From: Halodurantibacterium daqingensis
GTDB taxonomy: Bacteria; Pseudomonadota; Alphaproteobacteria; Rhodobacterales; Rhodobacteraceae
Direction: 5' to 3'
DNA: 64,000 nucleotides
NCBI RefSeq assembly: GCF_042666235.1
Contig: NZ_JBHTFQ010000013.1
Coordinates: 19,851-83,850, forward strand
Each line of letters opens with the position of its first letter. Within the stretch, counting starts at the first letter, position 1. The notes below the pieces were generated by a model, which was given only the letters and a program-made list of their open reading frames with translations, searched no databases and was not told where the DNA came from. Both the position numbers and the translations under genes were made by a program. Below, one piece after another: positions 51,125 through 59,454 of the stretch.

Positions 51125-52444
51125 TCAGGCCAGAAGGACGAGCCCGCGCTCGGCCCGGGTGATCGCGGTGTAGAGCCAGCGGCGCCGGTCGATCTCGTTG
51201 CGGCCCAGCCCGTCGTCCCAAACGATCACGTTCTCCCACTGCGAGCCCTGCGCCTTGTGCGCGGTGATCGCCCAGCCGAAGGTCGCCTCAGTCAGCAGGC
51301 GCTTCTCTTTGTAGTCGCGGTCATGGCGCTTGTTGTCGTAGGCGACATGGTCCTCGAAATGCCCCTTGTAGATGCGCAGCCGGCCCGGACGCCCGTCCTC
51401 ATAGGGCTCGCCGATGTGGCGCCCGTCCTCGTCATGGACGACGGCGGAGAAGTAGAGGCTGCCCTCGTCGACGATGTCCTCGAGCGTCACGAACATCCCG
51501 TTGATCAGCCCGAGATCGTTCTGGTTCTTCAGGCAGATGATCTTCTCGGCCGGTCCCGTGGGCAGCCAGGTCCCGCCGAGCCCGGCGGCCGCGCGCATGG
51601 CGTTGTTGATCTGCAGCCGCGTGGCGTTCAGCCCGCAGATCAGCTGGCCGCCGCGCAGCGCCTGTTCCGGCGTAATGTCGCCCTTGCGGAGCTTGGCGAC
51701 ATGGTCGTCGTAGACGCCAAAACCGATCGGCCGCCCCTCACGCGCCATGGTGGCGAGACGGATGATCGCGCTCTCGGCCGCCTGGCGGTGGATCTCGGTC
51801 AGCATCACGTCCGGCTCGTCGCGGGTGAAGGCGCCTTCGCCCCGGATCGGCGGCAGCTGGCCGGGATCGCCGAGCACGAGGATCGGCTTGCCGAAGCTCA
51901 TCAGGTCGCGCGCCATCTCCTCGCCGACCATCGACACCTCGTCGAGCACGATGAGCCGAGCGTCCGCGGCGTCGCTCTGCGGGTTCAGGGCGAAGCGCGG
52001 ATGCTTCATCGCTGAGAGCCCCTGGCGCATCGCCTCGATCGCGGCATCGGCCGTTGTGCGCGCGAACCCGGTGAGACGGAGCGCGTCGCGTTCGGCCATC
52101 GCGATCTTGCGGGCAGCCTCCTCGATTTCCTCCTCTGTCGACTCGATCACCGAGTAGATCAGGCTGTGAATGGTGCGCGCCGGCGTGCCCTTGCGGGTCA
52201 GCACCAGCGCGGCCTTGCCGGTGAAGGTGGCGGTCACGACGCCCGGGACACACCGGCCGTCCTTCGCGCTGCGGTGGGGCGAGAGGCCGAGCTCGTCGAG
52301 CGCGAACTTCAGCACGGTGGTCTTGCCGGACCCGGCATAGCCGAAGAGGCGGAACACCTGCTGCTGCTCGGTCCGGGACTCGAACCACTCCTTGATCTCG
52401 CGGATCGCGGCGGCCTGCGTGGCGGATGGGGTGAACTCGGTCAT
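51125..52444 (-). CDS. RecD/Dda-like ATP-dependent DNA helicase
   Basis: A 439-residue superfamily 1 helicase. Motifs: RLFGYAGSGKTTVLKFALDE (Walker A), LIVLDEVSMV (Walker B), LVLGDPGQLPPI (motif III), and AITAHKAQGSQWENVIV with RRWLYTAITRAERGLVLL (motifs V-VI). It should help in replication or recombination. Its start overlaps the stop of the preceding gene. Confidence 0.92.
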   Translation of the reverse strand: MTEFTPSATQAAAIREIKEWFESRTEQQQVFRLFGYAGSGKTTVLKFALDELGLSPHRSAKDGRCVPGVVTATFTGKAALVLTRKGTPARTIHSLIYSVIESTEEEIEEAARKIAMAERDALRLTGFARTTADAAIEAMRQGLSAMKHPRFALNPQSDAADARLIVLDEVSMVGEEMARDLMSFGKPILVLGDPGQLPPIRGEGAFTRDEPDVMLTEIHRQAAESAIIRLATMAREGRPIGFGVYDDHVAKLRKGDITPEQALRGGQLICGLNATRLQINNAMRAAAGLGGTWLPTGPAEKIICLKNQNDLGLINGMFVTLEDIVDEGSLYFSAVVHDEDGRHIGEPYEDGRPGRLRIYKGHFEDHVAYDNKRHDRDYKEKRLLTEATFGWAITAHKAQGSQWENVIVWDDGLGRNEIDRRRWLYTAITRAERGLVLLA

Positions 52445-53190
52445 TGCTGAGGCATCTCCACTGCGTAATCCTTGACGATCCCGCCGCGGGTCGGATCGCC
52501 CACCTCACACGGACGGACGAAGACCCGGCGCCCGTCGGCCAGCTGTCGCCAGTGACCGCGGCGGATGTGCCAGCGCGGGCTGGCGTGACTGCCGCCCTGC
52601 GGCGGCGTCGCTGCCCGCAGGCGCGCCGGATCGATGGCGACCTGGCGCCAGACCCATCCGCGCACGCCCTCGCGGGCCAGGCGAGACCGTTTCGCGAGCG
52701 ACACCTTGCGATCGCGGATTTCCGGGGACGCGCCGAGGATGGTCAGCGCGCGCCAGACGATGCCGGCGGCGACTTCGCCGTGACCGCGGACCGTCTCGTC
52801 GTGTCGCTCGGCCGGGTTGCCCTCGATCTCCGCCTTGCCGTCCGGATGCATCCAGATCCGCACCAGGCAATCCGTCCAGCCGCGCGGCGCCCGCTTGCGC
52901 ATGAGGAACGTGGCCTCGACGATGTCACTGTCGGCGCGAGCGCAGACGATCAGGCCCGAGGGAGACGCGCGCTGCTCGCGCACCTCGAAGATCACGGACG
53001 GGTGCGGCAGCCGAAGCGGGCCGGTCAGCACCCGGGTCATCGCGCGGTCGACGATATCGCCATCGAACGCGGCCTGATCGTCGAAGAAATAGATCGGCGC
53101 GAACTCCGCCGCTCCGAGCAGGTCGGAGCACCAGAACCGCTCGCGATGCGCGCGCACGATCCGCTTGAGCTCATAGGCGTCGGGGATCAT
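52441..53190 (-). CDS. Conserved phage protein of unknown function
   Basis: A 249-residue protein from the ATG at 53190, coupled at both ends to its neighbours by 4-base overlaps. It has PDAYELKRIVRAHRERFWCS at the start and a basic C-terminal part (ASPRWHIRRGHWRQLADGRR). It lies between the helicase and exonuclease genes, so a role in DNA metabolism is likely. I recognise no family. Confidence 0.7.
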   Translation of the reverse strand: MIPDAYELKRIVRAHRERFWCSDLLGAAEFAPIYFFDDQAAFDGDIVDRAMTRVLTGPLRLPHPSVIFEVREQRASPSGLIVCARADSDIVEATFLMRKRAPRGWTDCLVRIWMHPDGKAEIEGNPAERHDETVRGHGEVAAGIVWRALTILGASPEIRDRKVSLAKRSRLAREGVRGWVWRQVAIDPARLRAATPPQGGSHASPRWHIRRGHWRQLADGRRVFVRPCEVGDPTRGGIVKDYAVEMPQQ

Positions 53191-53984
53191 CGCCGCTCTC
53201 CCCAGCACCGGCCTGCCCAGGCACAAGGAGCGTGCCACTTGCCGGCCGCCATGCCGCCCCTGCAGAGGACTGCGGTAGGCTCGGCCGCCGCGCGCGGCAA
53301 CCATTCCCTCGCCTCGGAGGCCCGCACCACCGCGACGGCGCGATCTGACATTTCCTGCGCGAGATGCGCGTCGAAGGGCACGAGCTCGGCGTGCAGCTCC
53401 ATCGTGTCGCGGTTCAGCGCGGTGAAGAGCGCCGGGGCCGGCAGCTCCATGTAAGCCTGATAGAGCGCGATCTGGGCGGCGTAGACGGGGCGCGCGAGGC
53501 TGACGCCGCGCTTGACCACATCCTTCCAGCTGGCCGCGCCGAGCGCCTTGTTCTCCCAGAGCGCGGGATAGTCCATCGCGACCGGGCCTGAGACGAAGCA
53601 GCCGTCGATATGGCCCTTGAAGCGCCCGCCGAGGGCTTCAAAGCCGAACTGACGGCCGTCCGGACGCTCGGTGCGCAGGTCGAACCCGGCGATCCGGAAC
53701 CAGCCCGCGACGATGTCCTCGGCCCGGTGGCCCGCCTCGAAGATGCGCAGCGTGCGTGGTGCGAACTCCTGGCCTTCGTCCTTGGGCACCGCGAGGAAGT
53801 CGTACTGGATCTGGCGCAGGCAGTCGCGGCCGAGACCCGAGGAGCTGACATAGGTGCGCGGACGCTCTGCGCGGTTGCGCGCGGACAGCGCCGTGTCGAT
53901 GGCCGTGGACACGGCTTCCGCGATGGGCGGGCGCGGCGCGTCGGCGCCGTAGAGGCAGCCCGAGCCATGGTTCAGGTCGATCAT
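53187..53984 (-). CDS. Cas4/RecB-like PD-(D/E)XK exonuclease with likely Fe-S cluster
   Basis: A 265-residue nuclease. The active site is GRFKGHIDGCF (D127) and LWENKALG (E144, K146). One Cys after the first helix (GLGRDCLRQ, C55) and three at the C terminus (LCRGG, PCAW, RCWG) match the 1+3 Cys layout of Cas4/AddB-type iron-sulphur exonucleases. With the SSB-like and Sak4-like genes it forms a recombination set that resects ends for annealing. Confidence 0.88.
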   Translation of the reverse strand: MIDLNHGSGCLYGADAPRPPIAEAVSTAIDTALSARNRAERPRTYVSSSGLGRDCLRQIQYDFLAVPKDEGQEFAPRTLRIFEAGHRAEDIVAGWFRIAGFDLRTERPDGRQFGFEALGGRFKGHIDGCFVSGPVAMDYPALWENKALGAASWKDVVKRGVSLARPVYAAQIALYQAYMELPAPALFTALNRDTMELHAELVPFDAHLAQEMSDRAVAVVRASEAREWLPRAAAEPTAVLCRGGMAAGKWHAPCAWAGRCWGERR

Positions 53985-54196
53985 CGCTCGCGCTCCCAGA
54001 ACCCGCCGGCCTGCGCGATGCAGGTCAGCTTGTGGAACTGCGCGTCCGTCAGCCGGGTGCTGTCGCCGAACCGCGCGAGCTTCTCGCGGAGGCTGTCGCA
54101 GAACTCGATCTCGAAATCGGTGACGGCGTTCTCGGTGGCAGCCTCGAGCAGGTGCTTCCAGCTGCAGGACGGGGTGTCGTCGTTCAGGTCGATCAT
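53981..54196 (-). CDS. Small phage protein
   Basis: A 71-residue protein, MIDLNDDTPSCSWKHLLEAA. Its N terminus (MIDLN) repeats the start seen in the exonuclease and primase genes, which suggests a shared translation-start sequence spread by duplication. Its end overlaps the exonuclease start. Function unknown. Confidence 0.65.
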   Translation of the reverse strand: MIDLNDDTPSCSWKHLLEAATENAVTDFEIEFCDSLREKLARFGDSTRLTDAQFHKLTCIAQAGGFWERER

Positions 54197-54206
54197 CGCC
54201 GCGCTC

Positions 54207-54791
54207 CTAAAATGGGATCGGGTCGTCGAGGACCGTGCCGGTGCGCTCCTTGCGCGCGGCCTGCTCCTGCATGCTGTCGATGTAGCCGGTGACCGCCGCC
54301 TCGATCAGGCGGTCGATGTCCTCGGCGCTGCGGTGGAAGAAGGGCTCCATGAGCCCGAGGTCGGTGAGCGCTTCGGCGAAGAGCGTCCGCGCATCGCGGA
54401 TCGCACGGGCCTCGCGCGCGGTCTTGTCGATCATGCCGTTGTTCTTTCGGGCAATGGCGCTGCCCACGTCCTGACAGCGGCGCGAGCAGAAGCGGTGGTA
54501 GGGGTGGCGATCCCAGCGGAGGCCGTGGCAGTAGCCGAAGCCGCGCGCCTCGCGGGCGCAGACGGCGCAGAGCGCTACCCGAGCAAGAAGCTCCCGATCG
54601 GGTCCTCGGGCGGCCAGCCCGCCCTCTGGAGCTTTTCGGACTGGAGCACGATCCAGCGCGAGATCGCATTGCTGGCCATGGCTTCCAGATCGCCGAGGCT
54701 GAGGCTTGCGATGGGGGCGTGCAGTCTTCCTCGGGCCTCGAGCCATCGTCCGATCTCCAGAGCCGCCTCGCGCGTCACGTGCGCCTGCCAT
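54207..54791 (-). CDS. DUF6511-like zinc-ribbon phage protein, start unresolved
   Basis: The believable protein begins near 54575 with LCAVCAREARGFGYCHGLRW and HRFCSRRCQDVG, a CxxC...CxxxC zinc-ribbon of the kind I recall as DUF6511, followed by a helical end (RDARTLFAEALTDLGLMEPF). No ATG, GTG or TTG lies close to that point in frame. The coordinates give the open frame from its first ATG, which would fully overlap the 76-residue gene in another frame. A non-standard start or frameshift from that gene is possible. Confidence 0.55.
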   Translation of the reverse strand: MAGARDARGGSGDRTMARGPRKTARPHRKPQPRRSGSHGQQCDLALDRAPVRKAPEGGLAARGPDRELLARVALCAVCAREARGFGYCHGLRWDRHPYHRFCSRRCQDVGSAIARKNNGMIDKTAREARAIRDARTLFAEALTDLGLMEPFFHRSAEDIDRLIEAAVTGYIDSMQEQAARKERTGTVLDDPIPF

Positions 54792-54805
54792 TCATCCGGG
54801 GTCAT
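54575..54805 (-). CDS. Small phage protein upstream of the DUF6511-like frame
   Basis: A 76-residue protein, MTPDEWQAHVTREAALEIGR, helical and acidic, ending DPIGSFLLG. Its stop falls where the zinc-ribbon protein begins in the -1 frame. The sequence pattern looks coding and conserved. Function unknown. Confidence 0.65.
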   Translation of the reverse strand: MTPDEWQAHVTREAALEIGRWLEARGRLHAPIASLSLGDLEAMASNAISRWIVLQSEKLQRAGWPPEDPIGSFLLG

Positions 54806-54884
54806 CGGCCCGGCAGGATCGCGCCGGGCCTCGGGCGGCGGCGAAGGCCGGGTTGACCTCCGCCGCCGTGCTGCCGACCGCGCC

Positions 54885-55661
54885 TCACCCATTGAGCCAG
54901 GCGGGCATACCGGTCGCCGGCGCTCCGCCCGGCGCGGACGGCGGTGACGCGGGCGGCTGCTGGGCGGGCTGCTGCTGTGTGGGCTGCTGCGGGACCGGCG
55001 CCTGTGCGCCCCAGGCCGGAGCCGCCGCCGGGGCTTGCGGTTGCGCACCCCATGCCGGCGTGGGCGCCTGCCAGCCCGGCGTCGGCGCGCTCGCGGCCTT
55101 GCGCGGCGGGGCGTTGACGGGCTCCGGAGGAACGGCTTGGCCGCGCATGATCGCGGCATGCTGCGGCTCGTCGGGCAGAACGACGTTGGCGATGCGGTTC
55201 TGGTCGCGGTACTGCGGGTTGGAGGCGGGCTCCACCATGATCCGCGCAGCGAAGACGATGCCGTCGAGATGCTTGAGCCCGGGCAGCACCCGCTTGGCCT
55301 TGGCGTCAGGGCTCTCGTCCCTGGGATCGAGCCCGAGAGCGCTGTCGACCATCGCCCGAAAGGTGGATTTCGAGATCTTCCAGCCGATCGACTGGCCCTT
55401 CTCGTCGACCTTGCCGCCGGCGACGGTGAAGCTCTGCCAGAACTTCCGCCGGGCATGCGGCCCCTCGAGGATGGTGAACTCGCAATCCAGCATCTTCGCG
55501 TCGCTCGATTGCGAGGCCTTCAGAAGCTTCGCGTCCATCGGGGTGGCGCCGTCGACGCCGCCGAGGCGCACGGTCAGGCGGACCTTGGCGAAGGTGCCAT
55601 CGGGGATCAGCTCGCCGATGGGGGCCATCTGCGGCTGGGCGTCGTTGAGATCGTAGCTCAT
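54885..55661 (-). CDS. SSB-like / DUF669-like single-strand DNA-binding protein
   Basis: A 258-residue protein. The first 170 residues are a beta-rich DNA-binding-like domain (MLDCEFTILEGPHARRKFWQ, FRAMVDSALGLDPRDESPDA). The C-terminal 85 residues are a low-complexity Gln/Pro/Ala tail that ends GMPAWLNG, as in SSB-like proteins. It lies between exonuclease and Sak4-like genes, the usual place of a recombination partner that coats single strands. Confidence 0.8.
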   Translation of the reverse strand: MSYDLNDAQPQMAPIGELIPDGTFAKVRLTVRLGGVDGATPMDAKLLKASQSSDAKMLDCEFTILEGPHARRKFWQSFTVAGGKVDEKGQSIGWKISKSTFRAMVDSALGLDPRDESPDAKAKRVLPGLKHLDGIVFAARIMVEPASNPQYRDQNRIANVVLPDEPQHAAIMRGQAVPPEPVNAPPRKAASAPTPGWQAPTPAWGAQPQAPAAAPAWGAQAPVPQQPTQQQPAQQPPASPPSAPGGAPATGMPAWLNG

Positions 55662-55683
55662 GGGTCTGTCCTTTGCGTCTGGA

Positions 55684-56541
55684 TCAGGAAGGGTTGGCAG
55701 AGTGGGCGGGCGTGCGGCCGTCGATCTTCGCGATCAGCGCGCCGAGATCGGGCGCCTCGGTCACATCGAGACGACCGGAGCGGTCCTTGGCGGGAAGGCC
55801 CCAGGGGTTGCCGGAGCGGCAGACGAGGCGGCGCTCGGCGGAGGTCTCCTCCAGGGTCCATTCGCCCTTGGCGTCGCGGCCGAAGAGCTGCATGGAGACC
55901 ACCTGGTCGACGATCCCCGGCAACTCGCGCCCGGCCTTCGTGCCCTCCATCTGCGGCTGCCAGGTCGTCGTGCCGAACTCGTCGGTGACCTTCTCGAGCA
56001 CGCCGACGAAGATCACCGTCTTGCCGCGCGCGTGCTGGAGATGCTTCAGCGCCTGGATCACCTCGCGCCCCAGGAGCCCGTAGGCGCCGCGGACATCGGG
56101 CTTGCCGGTCCGCTCGGAGAAGGCCTCGGGCTGCTGGCGGGCATAGGCCATGGCCTGCCGCGTCAGGTCGGTGATCGAGTCGACGAAGACGATCCGCTTC
56201 CGGGCGAGGAAGTCCTCGATGCCGGTGCCGAGATACTGCTGCTGCAGCCAGGCGTGATACTCGGCGCCGTACCAGGACTTCGGATGCTGGGACGGATCGT
56301 GGCCGCCAATCAGCACGGCGAGGTCGCGGAAATCGGTGAAGCTGCGCACCGGGATCGAGTCCCCGCGCCAGTCCTGCACCGACTTCATGCCGGCCTCGAG
56401 ATCGAGACAGACCGTCTCCTCGGCGGGCAGGGATTTCAGGAGCGTCGTCTTGCCGACGCCGGGCGGGCCGAAGATGGCGAGGGAGGTCTTGTTCTCGGCG
56501 GTCGAGAGCCGTTCGTCGGCGGTGATGATGCGGAAGGCCAT
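55684..56541 (-). CDS. Sak4-like RecA-fold recombinase / phage AAA ATPase
   Basis: A 285-residue ATPase with Walker A FGPPGVGKTTLLKSL (24-38) and Walker B RIVFVDSITDL. It has the short single-domain RecA fold of Sak4-type annealing proteins (phage nucleotide-binding family). It works with an SSB-like partner and exonuclease to pair homologous strands. It is adjacent to the SSB-like gene. Confidence 0.85.
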   Translation of the reverse strand: MAFRIITADERLSTAENKTSLAIFGPPGVGKTTLLKSLPAEETVCLDLEAGMKSVQDWRGDSIPVRSFTDFRDLAVLIGGHDPSQHPKSWYGAEYHAWLQQQYLGTGIEDFLARKRIVFVDSITDLTRQAMAYARQQPEAFSERTGKPDVRGAYGLLGREVIQALKHLQHARGKTVIFVGVLEKVTDEFGTTTWQPQMEGTKAGRELPGIVDQVVSMQLFGRDAKGEWTLEETSAERRLVCRSGNPWGLPAKDRSGRLDVTEAPDLGALIAKIDGRTPAHSANPS

Positions 56542-56569
56542 GGGGTTCTCCGGGAGTTGCGTTCAGGGT

Positions 56570-56644
56570 GCGCGGCGGCGGGGGTGACCGGGTGCCGAAG
56601 GGGAACCTGCCCGGCGTTGCCGTGCGGGCGTCCCGCCGCCGCGC
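56570..56644 (-). terminator. Long GC-only stem after the 160-residue gene
   Basis: GCGCGGCGGCGGG (56570-56582) and CCCGCCGCCGCGC (56632-56644) are a perfect 13-bp stem around a 49-base loop. The right arm lies one base from the stop codon of the minus-strand gene at 56646. It may stop or slow transcription or protect the mRNA between that gene and the Sak4-like gene. No T run is present. Confidence 0.45.
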
Positions 56645-56645
56645 G

Positions 56646-57128
56646 TCACCGGTCTCGAGCCTCGAGCCGGAAGACGGGTTTGCCGGTGGTCTCGCTGCGC
56701 GCGTCAGCGAAGCCGTCGCGCATCGCCGCGGGCCAGGTGCCGAAGCGCCGCTCGGGCACGCGGTAGGCGATCTCGAGATACTCGGTCGGATCGTCGCCGG
56801 CGGCGCGGATGCGCTCGGCCATGGCGGCAAGCCGGTCCTGATCCCAGGAAACCTTCTTCGGTAGGTCGGCGACGATCACGACGCCCTCGTCCTCGACCCG
56901 CACCGTGCCGCTGGTCTTGCCCTGAGCGGCCCGTTCCGCCGCGGCGGCGGCCTCGTAGCGTTGCGCGATGCCGGCCTCGAGCCGGTCCCGCAGCCGCTTC
57001 ACGCGGGCCGTCTCGGCGAGCGCCGTCGTCTGCAAATCCAGCAGCATCTCGGGCGGCAGCGCCGCGATGTCGCCGAGGGCGAGACGTTCGAGATCGTTGA
57101 AATGCGGGGTGTTGTCGGGATGCGGCAT
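56646..57128 (-). CDS. Conserved phage protein, helical
   Basis: A 160-residue protein from the ATG at 57128 (CGGAGA site). It has LALGDIAALPPEMLLDLQTT, a coiled-coil middle and PKKVSWDQDRLAAMAERIRA. I recall similar genes in early operons of Rhodobacterales phages. It could bind a host nuclease or act in recombination; neither is shown. Confidence 0.65.
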   Translation of the reverse strand: MPHPDNTPHFNDLERLALGDIAALPPEMLLDLQTTALAETARVKRLRDRLEAGIAQRYEAAAAAERAAQGKTSGTVRVEDEGVVIVADLPKKVSWDQDRLAAMAERIRAAGDDPTEYLEIAYRVPERRFGTWPAAMRDGFADARSETTGKPVFRLEARDR

Positions 57129-57163
57129 GGCGGGGTCTCCGTTGGAAGGGAATGGCAGGGCCA

Positions 57164-57511
57164 TCACGCGGCGCGCTCTTCGAGGAGCAGCGCCGAGAGC
57201 GAGGGAGCGGCGGCCTTCGGTCTGGGCCGGGCGACGGCGATGTAGGCGAAGCGGTCGGGGCCCACGCGCTCCTGCACGAGGTGGACGAGGCCCTTCTCGA
57301 AGGCGCCCAACGCGGCCTGACCGAGATCGGCAAGCTGACGGCGTTCGGGCTCGGGTAAGGTCGAAATCACCGGCGTGACGTCGATCCCGAGAAAGCCGCG
57401 GTGATACTCGATCCGGGCGCCAGCCTCGGCCTGTGCGATCCAGGCGTAGAGCTCGACATCGGTGAGCTTCGGCGTCGCCACGCGGGCGCCGATCGGGGTT
57501 GCGGCGACCAT
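57164..57511 (-). CDS. Conserved small phage protein
   Basis: A 115-residue protein whose ATG overlaps the helix-turn-helix gene's stop (an ATG 6 bases earlier is also possible). It has KLTDVELYAWIAQAEAGARI, then EYHRGFLGIDVTPVISTLPE. It is coupled to the regulator gene before it. Function unknown. Confidence 0.65.
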   Translation of the reverse strand: MVAATPIGARVATPKLTDVELYAWIAQAEAGARIEYHRGFLGIDVTPVISTLPEPERRQLADLGQAALGAFEKGLVHLVQERVGPDRFAYIAVARPRPKAAAPSLSALLLEERAA

Positions 57512-57777
57512 CAGCATACCCGTGCGGCCCGCGCGGGGTCCGCGGTCAGACGGCAGGGCGCGTGGCCGACGCGCGCGACGGCGTCGTTGATCTTCAGCGC
57601 ACGCTGAAGCTGGCTCTGCTCGAAGGCTTCGACGTCGGCGAGCCGGTAGAGCACGCGCCCACCGAGCTTGAGGAAGGCCGGTCCCTGGCCGCTGTATCGC
57701 CAGCGTTCCAGCGTCCGGTGGGAGATCCCCCAGCGCCGGGCCAGCTCCTTCTGGTTCAGGCAATGCCTCTGCAGCAT
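57511..57777 (-). CDS. Helix-turn-helix regulator, excisionase/MerR-like
   Basis: An 88-residue protein with an N-terminal winged helix of excisionase type (LNQKELARRWGISHRTLERW, then KLGGRVLYRLADVEAFEQSQ). It could act as excisionase or as an early regulator. Its ribosome binding site lies within a hairpin (57783-57804). Confidence 0.85.
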   Translation of the reverse strand: MLQRHCLNQKELARRWGISHRTLERWRYSGQGPAFLKLGGRVLYRLADVEAFEQSQLQRALKINDAVARVGHAPCRLTADPARAARVC

Positions 57778-57782
57778 CGGTG

Positions 57783-57804
57783 TCTCCTCTCGTTGTCGAG
57801 GAGA
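57783..57804 (-). promoter_or_regulatory. Hairpin that would pair with the ribosome binding site of the HTH gene
   Basis: On the minus strand TCTCCTC (57804-57798) can pair with GAGGAGA (57789-57783), which is the Shine-Dalgarno sequence 5 bases before the ATG at 57777. The 7-bp stem with 8-base loop could limit translation until opened. Simple sequence and small size keep confidence moderate. Confidence 0.4.
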
Positions 57805-57974
57805 ACATGCGAAATTCCGCAGTGGGATGTCGTCAGGATCGGCGGGGGATGCGGAGGGGGATCAGTCAGCCCTTTCAGGACTGGTGTTTGGCCGCTGGCG
57901 GGGCGCCGTCATCCCCCACCATCCCTCACCCATCCCCCTCCCGGTCCCACAGAGGCCGAGCGGCAGGGGATAGG

Positions 57975-58658
57975 TCAGTCGAGATTCAGACGGTAGCCGC
58001 CACGCCGGTCGGAGCGGATCAGATGCCGCCAGTCCTTCTGCGACTTGAAGACGTCGGCCATGCGCAGGCTTTTCGAGCCCGCGCGCGACAGGATCGCCTT
58101 GCCGTTCTGCCAGGGCGCCCCGGCCTGCGCCGCCTCGTGCAGCGCGCGCACGACTTCCGCCTGGATCGGGCCCAGCTTGAACCGGCATCCGTTGCAGCGG
58201 ACTTCGAAGTAATCGACCGAGTGGATGAAGGTCGCCTCCTCCATCGGCTGTCCGCCCGGCGAGAACCCGGTCTCGATCTCGAAACGGTCGCGTTCATCTC
58301 GCCTTAGAAGGAGGTCGCCGATCATGACGAGGACGGGCTTCGCATCGCCCCAGGTCGTCGCGTAGTCGGCCTTCGGCGTCCGGAAGCTCTCGAGATGGAC
58401 CTCGCCACACCGGAAAAGTTGGAACACATCGCGGGCGTGGAGATCGAGCAGGCCGCTGTGGTAGCTTTGCTCGCACGGCACCTTGTACGGCTCGCCTCGC
58501 TCGTCCTCCTCGATGTCACCGAACTCCATGGGCACGCCGAACACGCGCACCGACAGACGCAGCTTATCGTTCTCCGCGAGGTAAATCAGGTCGGCCTCGG
58601 TGATCTGCCAGCGCTCGAGGATCTCGGGAAGCGTGAAGTACGATTTGTCGATGTGCAT
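57975..58658 (-). CDS. Conserved phage protein divergent from the repressor
   Basis: A 227-residue protein: MHIDKSYFTLPEILERWQIT looks like a small DNA-binding helix region, the middle is beta-rich, and the C-terminal part (DVFKSQKDWRHLIRSDRRGG) resembles domains that read modified or single DNA ends. It is the first gene of the minus-strand early operon, opposite the repressor, the place of Cro-like or early regulators. Family unknown to me. Confidence 0.65.
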   Translation of the reverse strand: MHIDKSYFTLPEILERWQITEADLIYLAENDKLRLSVRVFGVPMEFGDIEEDERGEPYKVPCEQSYHSGLLDLHARDVFQLFRCGEVHLESFRTPKADYATTWGDAKPVLVMIGDLLLRRDERDRFEIETGFSPGGQPMEEATFIHSVDYFEVRCNGCRFKLGPIQAEVVRALHEAAQAGAPWQNGKAILSRAGSKSLRMADVFKSQKDWRHLIRSDRRGGYRLNLD

Positions 58659-58774
58659 TCACTGCCCTCCGCGCCGATTCCCGTGCAAGATGTTTACCTT
58701 CTGTTCTTATTCGCTTGACGGGCCTCGATCAATCCGATTTTATCCTATTTCATCCACAGATGGGTGGGGATGAC
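58659..58774. promoter_or_regulatory. Divergent control region of the repressor and early operon
   Basis: A 116-base AT-richer gap between the early operon and the repressor. TTGACG at 58715-58720 and TTTTAT at 58738-58743 are 17 bases apart and could be the repressor promoter. I do not see a perfect operator palindrome; repressor sites may be half-sites or imperfect. Confidence 0.45.
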
Positions 58775-59452
58775 ATGACCGAGCACCACACGCTTTCCGA
58801 CCGCCTCAGAGCCCGGGCCAATCAGCTCGGCATCAGTCCCGCCCACGTCGCCGAGATGGCCGGCGTGAACCGGTCCTTCGTCTACGACATCCTCCGAGGC
58901 CGTTCAGCCCGACCTGGTATAGACCGGCTGGCCGAGGTCGCCCGCGTGCTGAAGGTGGATCGCGACTGGCTGATCCATGGCATCGGTGAGGTGGAGGGGA
59001 AGCCCCCCTTCCTGGACAATCCTGACGACGCCTTCGTGGCCATCGCCCACGCCACCCCGCGCCCCGCGATGGGCGGCGGCGCCGTCGTGACCGAGGACGG
59101 CGACACGCCCGGCCGGGTCTATCATTTCCGCCGCTCCTGGATCCGAAACAGCCTCAAGGCCACTCCGTCGCAGCTGCGCATCATGCATGTCGAAGGCGAC
59201 AGCATGGCGCCGACGCTGTTGAGCGGCGACGCGGTGCTGGTCGACATGACCCGTCGCGCCCCCAACCCGCCCGGCATCTTCGTTCTGGACGACGGGATGG
59301 GACTGGTGGCCAAGCGGCTGGAGCACATCCCCAACAGCGACCCGCCCGCGGTGCGCGTCATCTCCGACAACAAGCACTACCCCGAATACGAAAGAACGGC
59401 CGACGAGATCCACATCGTCGGCCGCATCCGTTGGTTCGCGCGGGAGTTATAG
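58775..59452 (+). CDS. Phage repressor with HTH and S24 peptidase-like domain (CI/C2-type)
   Basis: A 225-residue protein. The N-terminal XRE helix-turn-helix is ISPAHVAEMAGVNRSFVYDI (20-39). The C-terminal S24 domain has Ser143 in VEGDSMAPTL and Lys180 in LVAKRLE. No Ala-Gly cleavage site is obvious between them, so it may dimerise without self-cleavage or cleave elsewhere. It should hold the prophage silent. The next gene begins 2 bases after its stop and so is probably expressed in the lysogen. Confidence 0.9.
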   Translation: MTEHHTLSDRLRARANQLGISPAHVAEMAGVNRSFVYDILRGRSARPGIDRLAEVARVLKVDRDWLIHGIGEVEGKPPFLDNPDDAFVAIAHATPRPAMGGGAVVTEDGDTPGRVYHFRRSWIRNSLKATPSQLRIMHVEGDSMAPTLLSGDAVLVDMTRRAPNPPGIFVLDDGMGLVAKRLEHIPNSDPPAVRVISDNKHYPEYERTADEIHIVGRIRWFAREL

Positions 59453-59454
59453 CT

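Noticed and set aside
48789..51173. 794-codon plus-strand frame opposite the primase-helicase
   Set aside because: No recognisable motif and no ribosome binding site, while the minus-strand gene has Walker and TOPRIM patterns.
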